A stretch of 11,290 nucleotides of DNA from an uncultured Lachnospiraceae bacterium (GTDB taxonomy: Bacteria > Bacillota > Clostridia > Lachnospirales > Lachnospiraceae): positions 1-11,290 of the forward strand of contig CAOKHR010000054.1 of the NCBI GenBank assembly GCA_948468325.1, in the 5' to 3' direction. Positions within the stretch are counted from its first letter, which is position 1; the number at the start of each line of letters is the position of its first letter. Of this stretch, positions 1 to 6,563 are shown in pieces. A program made the position numbers and the translations under genes. The notes under the pieces were generated by a model. It ran no database searches. It worked only from the letters and a program-made list of their open reading frames with translations, and was not told the origin of the DNA.

Positions 1-1025
1 GTCTGGTAATGCTTTATAGTACCAGTTCTTATAATGCGCAGTTAAAGTTTGAGGATTCTGCATATTATTTAAAAAAGCAGTTGTTTGCCGCACTTTTAGG
101 GTTTGCGGGCATGCTTGTCGTAGCAAGCGTAGATTACCATATCTGGCTGAAATTAAGCGGGCTTCTTTATCTGGGTTCATTGGGACTTTGCGTTGCCGTT
201 ATATTTATGGGTACAAATTTAAACGGCTCGACCAGATGGTTAAAAATTGGACCGATTTCCTTTCAGCCTTCGGAAATAGCGAAAATGGCAGTCATTCTGT
301 TCCTTACAACGGTCATAAGCCGGATTCCCAGGCAGATGGGAAGTTTTGCTACAGTCGTCAAATTAATGCTTATTTTAGCGCCGATTGTCGGAGTTGTGGC
401 AGTCAGCAATTTGAGTACGGCAATTATCATTCTCGGAATTGCTGTCTGTCTGATTTTTGTCGCCAGTCCGAAATATCTTCAGTTTTTTGCTATGGCGGGT
501 ATTGTAGCTGGAGTAGGAGTAGTTTTTGTTATGATGGAAGGCTACCGTGCAGAGCGTTTTGAAATCTGGCTGCATCCGGAAGCAAGTGAGAAAGGGTATC
601 AGACCCTGCAAGGGCTTTACGCAATCGGTTCCGGCGGACTGTTTGGCAAGGGTCTTGGCGAAAGTATGCAGAAGCTGGGTTTTCTGCCGGAAGCCCAGAA
701 TGATATGATATTTTCCATTATTTGCGAAGAACTGGGACTGTTTGGCGCAGTCTGTGTGATTTTACTGTTTTTGCTTTTAATCTGGAGATTTTTAGTGATT
801 GCAAATAATGCGCCGGATTTGCCCGGTGCGCTGATTGCAGTAGGTATTATGGCACATATTGCCATTCAGGTTATTTTAAATATTGCGGTAGTTACCAATT
901 CCATTCCAAATACGGGAGTTACGCTGCCTTTTATCAGTTACGGAGGTACATCTGTAGCAATCCTGCTGACTGAGATGGGACTGGCGCTTGGTGTATCCCG
1001 CGGAATCAAACTGGAGAAAGTTTAG
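1..1025 (+). CDS. ftsW: FtsW/RodA/SpoVE-family lipid II glycosyltransferase, 5' end cut by window
   Basis: SEDS-family integral membrane peptidoglycan polymerase that joins lipid II units at the division septum or spore septum, normally with a class B penicillin-binding protein. The frame is open to the left edge (codons for Leu-Val precede the first Met at 9), so the N-terminus lies outside the window, probably a few tens of residues. Numbering from that Met, the conserved block STRWLKIGPISFQPSE is at about 74-89. The segment LPEAQNDMIF (225-234) contains D231, matching the Asp held to be catalytic in RodA/FtsW. FISYGGTS near the C-terminus is also typical. About nine hydrophobic segments are visible. 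The next gene, ftsQ, starts one base after this stop, so they are co-transcribed. Position next to ftsQ-ftsZ favours FtsW or SpoVE over RodA. Those two cannot be separated from sequence alone. Confidence 0.93.
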   Translation, partial: LVMLYSTSSYNAQLKFEDSAYYLKKQLFAALLGFAGMLVVASVDYHIWLKLSGLLYLGSLGLCVAVIFMGTNLNGSTRWLKIGPISFQPSEIAKMAVILFLTTVISRIPRQMGSFATVVKLMLILAPIVGVVAVSNLSTAIIILGIAVCLIFVASPKYLQFFAMAGIVAGVGVVFVMMEGYRAERFEIWLHPEASEKGYQTLQGLYAIGSGGLFGKGLGESMQKLGFLPEAQNDMIFSIICEELGLFGAVCVILLFLLLIWRFLVIANNAPDLPGALIAVGIMAHIAIQVILNIAVVTNSIPNTGVTLPFISYGGTSVAILLTEMGLALGVSRGIKLEKV

Positions 1026-1026
1026 T

Positions 1027-1797
1027 ATGGAAAGAGACAGAAAAGAGACAATCCGGGAGAAGAAGCGGAGAAAAAAGAAGCGGAAGATTATATTGTATAT
1101 CATATTGGCTTTTGTGCTTATTCTTGCACTGTCTGTGCTGATTGTCTGGAAAGTATTTACCGTGCAGACAGTTATCGTAGAGGGAAATGAACATTATTCC
1201 AGTGAGCAGATTCAAAAATTTGTATTAAGTGACGAGTATTCCTGGAATTCTTTGTGTGTTTTTTTAAAGTACCGTTTTCTGGAAACAGACGAGGTTCCAT
1301 TTGTGGATAATATCGAGGTTGCACTAAAAGATCCGCATACTATAAAAGTAAATGTATATGAAAAAGGAATTGCGGGTTATCTTTATATTCCGGCCATCGG
1401 CCAGAATGCATATTTTGATACAGACGGATTTGTCGTGGAGACGTCAAAGGAAATTATTGAAGGAATACCTTTGATCGAGGGTTTGGAATGTGACAAAGTA
1501 GTTTTATATGAAAAACTTCCGATTAAAGATGAAAAGATATTGAGGAGCCTTTTAAGCGCAACAAGACTGCTGCAGAAAGACGATATAATTCCAGATAAAA
1601 TACAGTTTAGCGATAAAGGAGAAATTTCTCTGGATTACGGAGCAATACAGGTAATTCTCGGTACCGAGGACAACCTTACACAGAAAATTCTGCGTGTTTC
1701 CTATATTTTCCCGCAGCTATCCGGAAAGAAAGGAGTGCTGCATGTTGAAAACTGGACGGAGAACACAACCAATATAATATTTGACGAAGTAAAGTAA
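1027..1797 (+). CDS. ftsQ: Cell division protein FtsQ/DivIB
   Basis: Bitopic divisome protein that bridges the cytoplasmic ring to septal wall synthesis. The predicted product has 256 residues. A very basic cytoplasmic tail (about 1-20, rich in Lys/Arg) is followed by one transmembrane helix (about 21-43), then a POTRA domain that begins VQTVIVEGNEHYSSEQI (about 46-62) and runs to about 112. The extracellular beta domain (about 113-250) has no long C-terminal extension. An upstream in-frame TTG at 988 would lie inside ftsW. The ATG at 1027 is preferred because GGAGAAAG (1013-1020) sits 6 bases before it and the protein then starts with the expected basic tail. The family is divergent in sequence, so the call rests on architecture, the POTRA signature and the ftsW-ftsQ-ftsZ order. 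Confidence 0.9.
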   Translation: MERDRKETIREKKRRKKKRKIILYIILAFVLILALSVLIVWKVFTVQTVIVEGNEHYSSEQIQKFVLSDEYSWNSLCVFLKYRFLETDEVPFVDNIEVALKDPHTIKVNVYEKGIAGYLYIPAIGQNAYFDTDGFVVETSKEIIEGIPLIEGLECDKVVLYEKLPIKDEKILRSLLSATRLLQKDDIIPDKIQFSDKGEISLDYGAIQVILGTEDNLTQKILRVSYIFPQLSGKKGVLHVENWTENTTNIIFDEVK

Positions 1798-1824
1798 AAA
1801 AAATCATTTTGTTAGAAATTGTTA

Positions 1825-1853
1825 TTGATTAATTGCCGGAAAACCTATATTAT
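1825..1853 (+). promoter_or_regulatory. Candidate sigma-A promoter of ftsZ
   Basis: TTGATT (1825-1830), a 17-base spacer and TATTAT (1848-1853) lie in the AT-rich 121-base gap between ftsQ and ftsZ. The -10 is one base from consensus and the -35 is two bases off. It would let ftsZ be transcribed independently of the upstream wall cluster, giving a leader of about 60 bases. This is a sequence match only. Confidence 0.5.
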
Positions 1854-1857
1854 AGGT
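1843..1857. promoter_or_regulatory. Perfect 7+7 dyad over the ftsZ -10 (possible operator)
   Basis: ACCTATA-T-TATAGGT is a perfect inverted repeat with a one-base centre. It covers the candidate -10 element at 1848-1853. The position and symmetry suit a dimeric DNA-binding protein that would block RNA polymerase, but no known box was recognised. It is too short and AT-rich to be a terminator. Confidence 0.4.
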
Positions 1858-1918
1858 ATTATGAGAAAGGAAAAATAAAATTTAAATATATTTTGCCGGA
1901 AATAAAGGAGGAACTACC

Positions 1919-3148
1919 TTGCTGGAAATTAAGACTACAGAAGCAGATTCTACTGCGAAGATTATTGTAATCGGAGTAGGAGGAGCTGGAAATAATGCGG
2001 TAAACAGAATGGTGGATGAAGCAATCGGAGGCGTTGAATTTGTCGGAGTGAATACGGACAAGCAGGCGCTGATGTTGTGTAAGGCACCGACACTTATTCA
2101 GATTGGAGAAAAACTGACAAAAGGCCTGGGCGCGGGAGCGCAGCCGGAAGTCGGTGAGAAAGCTGCGGAGGAGAGTATGGAAGAGCTGTCTGCAGCGATC
2201 AAAGGCGCGGATATGGTTTTCGTCACCTGTGGAATGGGAGGCGGCACCGGAACAGGAGCAGCGCCTGTTGTGGCGAGGCTTGCCAAGGAGCAGGGAATTT
2301 TGACAGTCGGAGTTGTGACAAAACCATTTAAATTTGAAGCGAAAACACGTATGGTAAATGCCATTTCAGGAATCGACCGCCTGCGTGAATGCGTTGACAC
2401 TTTAATTGTAATACCAAATGATAAACTATTGGAAATCGTTGACAGAAGAACTACCATGCCGGATGCATTGAAAAAAGCGGACGAAGTCTTGCAGCAGGCG
2501 GTTCAGGGAATTACGGATTTGATTAATGTACCTGCTTTGATCAATCTGGATTTTGCGGATGTTCAGACGGTTATGAAAGACAAGGGACTGGCACATATCG
2601 GTATCGGTTCCGCGAAAGGAGACGACAAGGCAATCGAAGCAGTGAAGCTTGCGGTTTCGAGCCCTCTGCTTGAGACTACGATTACAGGTGCAACGCATGT
2701 GCTGATTAATGTTTCCGGGGATATTGCTCTTGTAGATTCCAGCGAAGCAGTTAATTATGTGCAGGATCTTACGGGAGATAATGCGAATATTATATTCGGC
2801 GCCAAATATGACGGCAATATGACAGACGAAGCGACGATTACAGTCATTGCAACAGGACTTGAAAACCCCTCTGCGGCAGCGTCCAGGCCGCAGGGCAGGT
2901 ATCAGTCTTCCTTAGGTTCCGTAAATTCCGTGACAGGTTCTGCAAGGCCGATTACGTCAGGTACAAGGCCTGTAACTACTTCGGCGTCAGGTGTACGTAA
3001 TACGTCCATGGGGATGGGAGCAAACAATCAGCAGCCGGCTACAACACCGTTTAACTACGGCGGAATTAAAAAACCGCCGAAGCCGGAAAGTTCTGTAAAG
3101 CAAAAAGATATTCAGATTCCTGAGTTTTTAAAAAATAGCAGAAGATAA
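1919..3148 (+). CDS. ftsZ: Cell division GTPase FtsZ
   Basis: Tubulin homologue that polymerises into the Z-ring at mid-cell, or at the polar septum during sporulation. The product has 409 residues. The start is a TTG with a near-ideal AAAGGAGG (1904-1911) 7 bases upstream; the resulting N-terminus MLEIKTTEAD fits clostridial FtsZ. The Rossmann-type IGVGGAGNNAVNRM lies at 18-31 and the tubulin signature GGGTGTG at 107-113. The catalytic T7 loop NLDFADV is at 209-215. After the core (to about 315) comes a Ser/Thr/Gly/Pro-rich disordered linker (about 318-395). The conserved C-terminal peptide IQIPEFLKNSRR ends the protein and would bind FtsA/SepF-type anchors. No ftsA is seen next to it. Transcription ends at the hairpin at 3175-3216. 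Confidence 0.98.
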   Translation: MLEIKTTEADSTAKIIVIGVGGAGNNAVNRMVDEAIGGVEFVGVNTDKQALMLCKAPTLIQIGEKLTKGLGAGAQPEVGEKAAEESMEELSAAIKGADMVFVTCGMGGGTGTGAAPVVARLAKEQGILTVGVVTKPFKFEAKTRMVNAISGIDRLRECVDTLIVIPNDKLLEIVDRRTTMPDALKKADEVLQQAVQGITDLINVPALINLDFADVQTVMKDKGLAHIGIGSAKGDDKAIEAVKLAVSSPLLETTITGATHVLINVSGDIALVDSSEAVNYVQDLTGDNANIIFGAKYDGNMTDEATITVIATGLENPSAAASRPQGRYQSSLGSVNSVTGSARPITSGTRPVTTSASGVRNTSMGMGANNQQPATTPFNYGGIKKPPKPESSVKQKDIQIPEFLKNSRR

Positions 3149-3174
3149 TTTCCGGTATGCCAGGGCATGTACAT

Positions 3175-3216
3175 AAAAGACCTTAAGAAGATAAATTCTT
3201 CTTAAGGTCTTTTTTT
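3175..3216 (+). terminator. Strong intrinsic terminator after ftsZ
   Basis: AAAAGACCTTAAGAAG (3175-3190) pairs perfectly over 16 bases with CTTCTTAAGGTCTTTT (3198-3213) around a 7-base loop, and the T-run continues to 3216. The U-tract on the plus strand makes it a rho-independent terminator. The A-run on the left arm may give some activity on the other strand as well. It separates the division genes from the sporulation genes. Confidence 0.95.
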
Positions 3217-3258
3217 GTCATTTTTTCCAGATGGATTCTGATAAAAACATACCGTGGT

Positions 3259-3291
3259 TTGACAAAAAATAAAAAAGGATTCTTTTATAAT
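3259..3291 (+). promoter_or_regulatory. spoIIG-type promoter: consensus -35 and -10 with a 21-bp spacer, near-0A box over the -35
   Basis: TTGACA (3259-3264) and TATAAT (3286-3291) are both perfect sigma-A hexamers but lie 21 bases apart rather than about 17. TTTGACA (3258-3264) read on the other strand is TGTCAAA, one base from the Spo0A box TGTCGAA. The Bacillus subtilis spoIIG promoter is known for an over-long (22-bp) spacer and Spo0A activation with sigma-A. The same arrangement in front of spoIIGA here supports Spo0A~P-dependent control. Binding itself is inferred. Confidence 0.75.
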
Positions 3292-3306
3292 AAATACCAG
3301 ATATTG

Positions 3307-3334
3307 CCAAAAGGATGCCGGACGGCATATTTGG
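3307..3334 (+). other. Hairpin in the spoIIGA mRNA leader
   Basis: CCAAA (3307-3311) pairs with TTTGG (3330-3334), enclosing ATGCCG (3315-3320) and CGGCAT (3323-3328). It lies between the predicted transcription start (about 3298) and the ribosome site GGAGG (3343-3347). It could affect mRNA stability or translation. It lacks a T-run and so is not a terminator. Confidence 0.35.
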
Positions 3335-3353
3335 TGAAGGCTGGAGGTGAAGA

Positions 3354-4160
3354 GTGGATTATGAATTTTATGCGGACGTATTTTTCCTGAGCAATTTTTA
3401 TCTGGATTTTCTGGCTGTGCATATTGTAGGTGAAATATTGCAGCAAAAGAAAAAAAAGCTCAGGTATCTTTTTTGCTGTGCACTTGGAAGCTTTGCCGGA
3501 TGTATTCTGTTTCTTTCTGTTTCGAATTATGATCTGTATCTTTTGTGCATACATTTTATGGTGAATCCGGGAATGATTTTTTTATGTTTTTTCCCGGCAG
3601 AAAGGGGGATATATGTAAAGGCGTTTTGTCTGATGTACTTTGTATTGCTTCTGCTTGGAGGAAGTGTGGAATGGATTTATGTCACAATTGCAGGCAGACG
3701 GTACTATGAGCTTTGTCTCTGCCTGAGTACGGTTCCTGCAATTGTTTTCCTTTTTATTTTACGCAGAAAGCGAAAAAGTGTGCAGCGTTTTTACCGTGTC
3801 CGGATTGTGCATGACGGAAAGCAGGAATATATATCCGCTCTGTACGATACAGGAAATACGCTTGTGGATCCTTATATCAAAGAACCGGTACATATTGTAT
3901 CGAAAGAAGTTTATGACCTGCTGGGAGGAAAAGAAAAATTTCCGGTACGTTTGATCCCGTTTTCTTCCGTAGGCTGTGAAAGCGGCATGTTAGAAGCATT
4001 TACCGCAGAGAAAATTCAAATTGAAGGAGAAAATGAAATATATGAAATTTCTCCTGCAGTTTTAGCATCGGCAGAAGATGCGCTTTTTAAAAACCGGTCA
4101 TATCAGATGATTTTAAATTGCAAAAGTATGGAAAGAAAAGAGGAAAAGATATGTACATAA
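3354..4160 (+). CDS. spoIIGA: Pro-sigma-E processing protease SpoIIGA
   Basis: Membrane-embedded aspartic protease that cleaves the pro-sequence of sigma-E in the mother cell after a signal from the forespore. The product has 268 residues. The N-terminal half (about 1-135) holds roughly five hydrophobic helices. The C-terminal half is a soluble pepsin-like domain with the active-site motif YDTGNTLVDPYIKEPV (164-179), catalytic Asp165, and the later conserved IPFSSVG (201-207). Such enzymes work as dimers, each subunit giving one Asp. The start is GTG, with GGAGG (3343-3347) 6 bases upstream; no better upstream start is seen. The 3' end overlaps the ATG of the sigE frame by 10 bases, the usual spoIIGA-sigE coupling. 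The frame is intact, in contrast with the sigE pro-sequence that is its substrate. Confidence 0.93.
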   Translation: MDYEFYADVFFLSNFYLDFLAVHIVGEILQQKKKKLRYLFCCALGSFAGCILFLSVSNYDLYLLCIHFMVNPGMIFLCFFPAERGIYVKAFCLMYFVLLLLGGSVEWIYVTIAGRRYYELCLCLSTVPAIVFLFILRRKRKSVQRFYRVRIVHDGKQEYISALYDTGNTLVDPYIKEPVHIVSKEVYDLLGGKEKFPVRLIPFSSVGCESGMLEAFTAEKIQIEGENEIYEISPAVLASAEDALFKNRSYQMILNCKSMERKEEKICT

Positions 4161-4225
4161 AAATAAATATACCAAAACAAATTCAGTTTAAATGGATGCC
4201 GACTGTTTATCAGATGATGTTTTGA
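4151..4225 (+). pseudogene. sigE: Sigma-E pro-sequence, ended by an in-frame TGA
   Basis: An ATG at 4151, with GAGG (4140-4143) 7 bases upstream and overlapping the spoIIGA stop, opens 24 codons (MYIKINIPKQIQFKW followed by MPTVYQMMF) and then TGA at 4223-4225. The same frame continues after the stop as TKNDIHYIGGAEVLPPPL, which is recognisably the sigma-E cleavage region and mature start. Aligned on YIGG, the stop falls where B. subtilis SigE has Leu21. One base change (for example TTA to TGA) would explain it. The pro-sequence normally keeps sigma-E inactive at the membrane until SpoIIGA removes it. The options are a true nonsense mutation, a sequence error, readthrough, or internal initiation downstream. 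Confidence 0.75.
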
Positions 4226-4261
4226 ACAAAAAACGATATTCATTATATCGGGGGTGCGGAG

Positions 4262-4891
4262 GTGCTGCCGCCGCCGCTTGAGGCAGCGGAAGAAGCCGCC
4301 TGTATCAGCCGTCTTGGGGAAGGCGGACAGAGTGCCGCAAAGAGTACGCTGATTGAGCATAATCTGCGTCTTGTTGTTTATATTGCGAAAAAGTTCGACA
4401 ATACGGGAATCGGGGTGGAGGATTTAATTTCCATTGGTACGATCGGACTGATTAAATCAATCAATACATTTAATCCCCAGAAAAATATTAAACTGGCAAC
4501 ATATGCATCGCGGTGTATCGAAAACGAAATTCTGATGTATCTGAGGCGGAACAGCAAGACAAAAATGGAAGTCAGCATTGACGAGCCGCTGAATGTGGAC
4601 TGGGACGGAAATGAACTGCTTTTATCTGATATTCTGGGGACAGACGAAGACGTCATTTACAGGGATATTGAGGCAGAAGTGGAACATCATCTTTTAGGCA
4701 AAGCAATTGATAAATTATCCGGAAGGGAACGGCTGATTGTGGAGCTTAGGTACGGAATCGGGCGGGGAGGCGGAAAGGAACTGACCCAGAAGGAAGTGGC
4801 TGACCGGCTTGGGATTTCCCAGTCCTATATTTCAAGACTGGAAAAAAAGATTATGCGGCGGCTGAAAAAAGAAATGATACGCTTAGAGTAA
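4262..4891 (+). CDS. sigE: Sporulation sigma factor SigE, mature part (open from a GTG after the in-frame stop)
   Basis: RNA polymerase sigma factor of the early mother cell. The intact frame gives 209 residues from GTG 4262, codon 38 of the frame that begins at 4151 (246 codons in all; B. subtilis SigE has 239). Region 2 is complete: NLRLVVYIAKKFDNTG and EDLISIGTIGLIKSINTFNP are followed by KLATYASRCIENEILMYLRR. SIDEPLNVDWDGNELLLSDI is a SigE/SigK-type hallmark, and region 4.2 ends GISQSYISRLEKKIMRRLKK. Location after spoIIGA identifies SigE rather than SigK. The GTG start is poorly supported: the G-run at 4250-4254 is a weak ribosome site, and starting there drops the conserved YIGGAE. The biologically expected start is ATG 4151, but TGA at 4223 interrupts it. 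ATT 4238 or ATC 4247 are possible rare starts. Confidence 0.88.
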   Translation: MLPPPLEAAEEAACISRLGEGGQSAAKSTLIEHNLRLVVYIAKKFDNTGIGVEDLISIGTIGLIKSINTFNPQKNIKLATYASRCIENEILMYLRRNSKTKMEVSIDEPLNVDWDGNELLLSDILGTDEDVIYRDIEAEVEHHLLGKAIDKLSGRERLIVELRYGIGRGGGKELTQKEVADRLGISQSYISRLEKKIMRRLKKEMIRLE

Positions 4892-4920
4892 AATAGTAGT
4901 ATCCAAGACCTTTCCCCATA

Positions 4921-4929
4921 TGTTATAAT
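4921..4929 (+). promoter_or_regulatory. Extended -10 promoter for the MBL-fold RNase gene
   Basis: TGTTATAAT (4921-4929) fits the extended -10 form TG-N-TATAAT exactly. No convincing -35 lies 16-18 bases upstream (ATCCAA at 4901-4906), which is common for extended -10 promoters. It sits 31 bases before the ATG at 4961, giving a short leader. Confidence 0.55.
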
Positions 4930-4960
4930 AAACTTATTTAAGGGGTAAGGAGAAGGTACT

Positions 4961-6559
4961 ATGAGATTAGAATTTTTAGGAGCAGACCATGAAGTAACCG
5001 GAAGCTGTCATTTTCTGGAATACGGGGATAAGCATCTGCTGGTTGACTGCGGAATGGAGCAGGGAGCAGATTTGTATGTGAATCAGGACATACCTGTAAA
5101 TCCGGCTGAAATTGACTTTGTATTTGTGACCCATGCACATATTGACCATTCGGGTCTTCTTCCGTTGATTTACGCACATGGCTTTCGGGGACGTGTTTAC
5201 GCGACGAAAGCGACATGTGAGCTTTGCAGTATTATGTTAAGAGACAGTGCGCACATTCAGATGTTTGAAGCGGAATGGAGGAACAGAAAAGGACGCCGTG
5301 CAGGAGGGCCGAAAGTTGAGCCTCTGTACAATATGGAAGATGCGCACGGAGTTTTACAGTGTTTTGTGCCCTGTGATTATGAGAAAATTATTTCTATTGA
5401 TGAAAACCTGCGGATTCGTTTTACAGATGCAGGGCATCTTTTAGGTTCTTCCAGTATTGAAATGTGGGTGAAAGAGCAGGAAGAAGATGTAAAGATTGTT
5501 TTTTCCGGTGATATTGGACATTCCGGCAAACCATTGATCAAAGATCCGAAATTTATTGACGAGGCGGATTATGTTGTGATGGAATCTACATATGGGGACA
5601 GAAATCATGCAGCTTCGCCGGATTATGCAAGAGAACTTGCGGCTGTAATTGACCGTACATTTGCCAGAGGGGGAAATGTGGTTATTCCTGCGTTTTCTGT
5701 AGGCAGAACTCAGGAAATGCTTTATTTTTTAAGGAAGATTAAAACGGAACGTCTGATGGAACGTTTTCTGGATTTTGAAGTTTATATTGACAGTCCGCTG
5801 TCTGTAGACGCGACAGAAATTTTTCATAAGAATGTGTCGGACTGCTTTGATGAGGAAGCATTATATCTTGTAAAACAGGGGATTAATCCGATTTCATTTC
5901 CGGGACTTAAGATGGCGATTACAAGTGACGAATCGAAAGAGATTAACTTTATCGAAAAACCGGTTGTCATTATATCGGCATCCGGCATGTGTGAAGCCGG
6001 GCGGATACGCCATCATTTAAAACACAATCTCTGGAGGAGGGAATCCACTATTTTGTTTGTGGGATTCCAGGTGCCCGGTACGCTTGGCAATGCACTTTTA
6101 GGCGGAGTAAAAGAGGTAAAGCTTTTTGGAGAGGAAATTCATGTGCAGGCAGAGATTTTAAATCTTCCCGGCATCAGCAGCCATGCGGATAAAGACCATC
6201 TGACGGAATGGGCGTCTAAGATTAAAAACCCGAAAAAGATTTTTGTTGTTCATGGTGATGATAAGGTGTGTGACAGTTTTGCGGCACATCTGGAAAAAAC
6301 GCTTTCTGTTTCTGCGACTGCGCCTTACAGCGGAGACTGCTATGACCTTGTGACGGGAGAACTGGTCGCACAGGGAAGCAGAGAACTGGCGGCGAAGAAA
6401 AAAGCAAAGGAAAAGGCAGTTTCCGGCATCTTTGCAAGACTCCTTGCAGCAGGACAGCGGCTTATGGCCATTATCCGCCGCTGCGAAGGAATGCCCAACA
6501 AAGAACTTGGCAGATTTGCGGATCAGATTAATTCTCTATGCGACAAATGGGAAAGATAA
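4961..6559 (+). CDS. MBL-fold beta-CASP ribonuclease (CPSF/Ysh1-like RNA metabolising enzyme)
   Basis: Zinc-dependent cytoplasmic nuclease of the metallo-beta-lactamase/beta-CASP group, related to archaeal and eukaryotic CPSF-type enzymes and distinct from RNase J. The product has 532 residues. The metal-binding motif HAHIDH is at 58-63, with further ligands His159 (DAGHLLGS) and Asp184 (FSGDIGHSG). The beta-CASP domain shows ESTYGD (208-213), YIDSPLSV (275-282) and IISASGMCEAGR with HHL at 351-353. The RMMBL end carries SSHAD (406-410) and FVVHGD (428-433). A basic, Lys/Ala-rich tail follows from about 470. The start has AAGGAG (4947-4952) 8 bases upstream. It sits between sigE and sigG but is not known to be a sporulation gene. 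The natural RNA substrate cannot be read from the sequence. Confidence 0.9.
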   Translation: MRLEFLGADHEVTGSCHFLEYGDKHLLVDCGMEQGADLYVNQDIPVNPAEIDFVFVTHAHIDHSGLLPLIYAHGFRGRVYATKATCELCSIMLRDSAHIQMFEAEWRNRKGRRAGGPKVEPLYNMEDAHGVLQCFVPCDYEKIISIDENLRIRFTDAGHLLGSSSIEMWVKEQEEDVKIVFSGDIGHSGKPLIKDPKFIDEADYVVMESTYGDRNHAASPDYARELAAVIDRTFARGGNVVIPAFSVGRTQEMLYFLRKIKTERLMERFLDFEVYIDSPLSVDATEIFHKNVSDCFDEEALYLVKQGINPISFPGLKMAITSDESKEINFIEKPVVIISASGMCEAGRIRHHLKHNLWRRESTILFVGFQVPGTLGNALLGGVKEVKLFGEEIHVQAEILNLPGISSHADKDHLTEWASKIKNPKKIFVVHGDDKVCDSFAAHLEKTLSVSATAPYSGDCYDLVTGELVAQGSRELAAKKKAKEKAVSGIFARLLAAGQRLMAIIRRCEGMPNKELGRFADQINSLCDKWER

Positions 6560-6563
6560 AAAG

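Noticed and set aside
988..1026. Longer ftsQ starting at TTG 988
   Set aside because: It would overlap the end of ftsW. The ATG at 1027 has GGAGAAAG at good spacing and gives the usual basic N-terminus.
2098..2457. 119-codon minus-strand frame within ftsZ
   Set aside because: It mirrors the conserved ftsZ coding sequence and has no ribosome site or recognisable domain.
4217..4236. Programmed double frameshift around the sigE stop (TTT TGA then A AAA AAC, a classic -1 slippery heptamer)
   Set aside because: A +1 shift at TTT-TGA followed by a -1 shift on the A-run would restore the frame, but it needs two recoding events in a few codons and there is no stimulatory Shine-Dalgarno-like site or pseudoknot visible. 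A point mutation, readthrough or sequence error is simpler.
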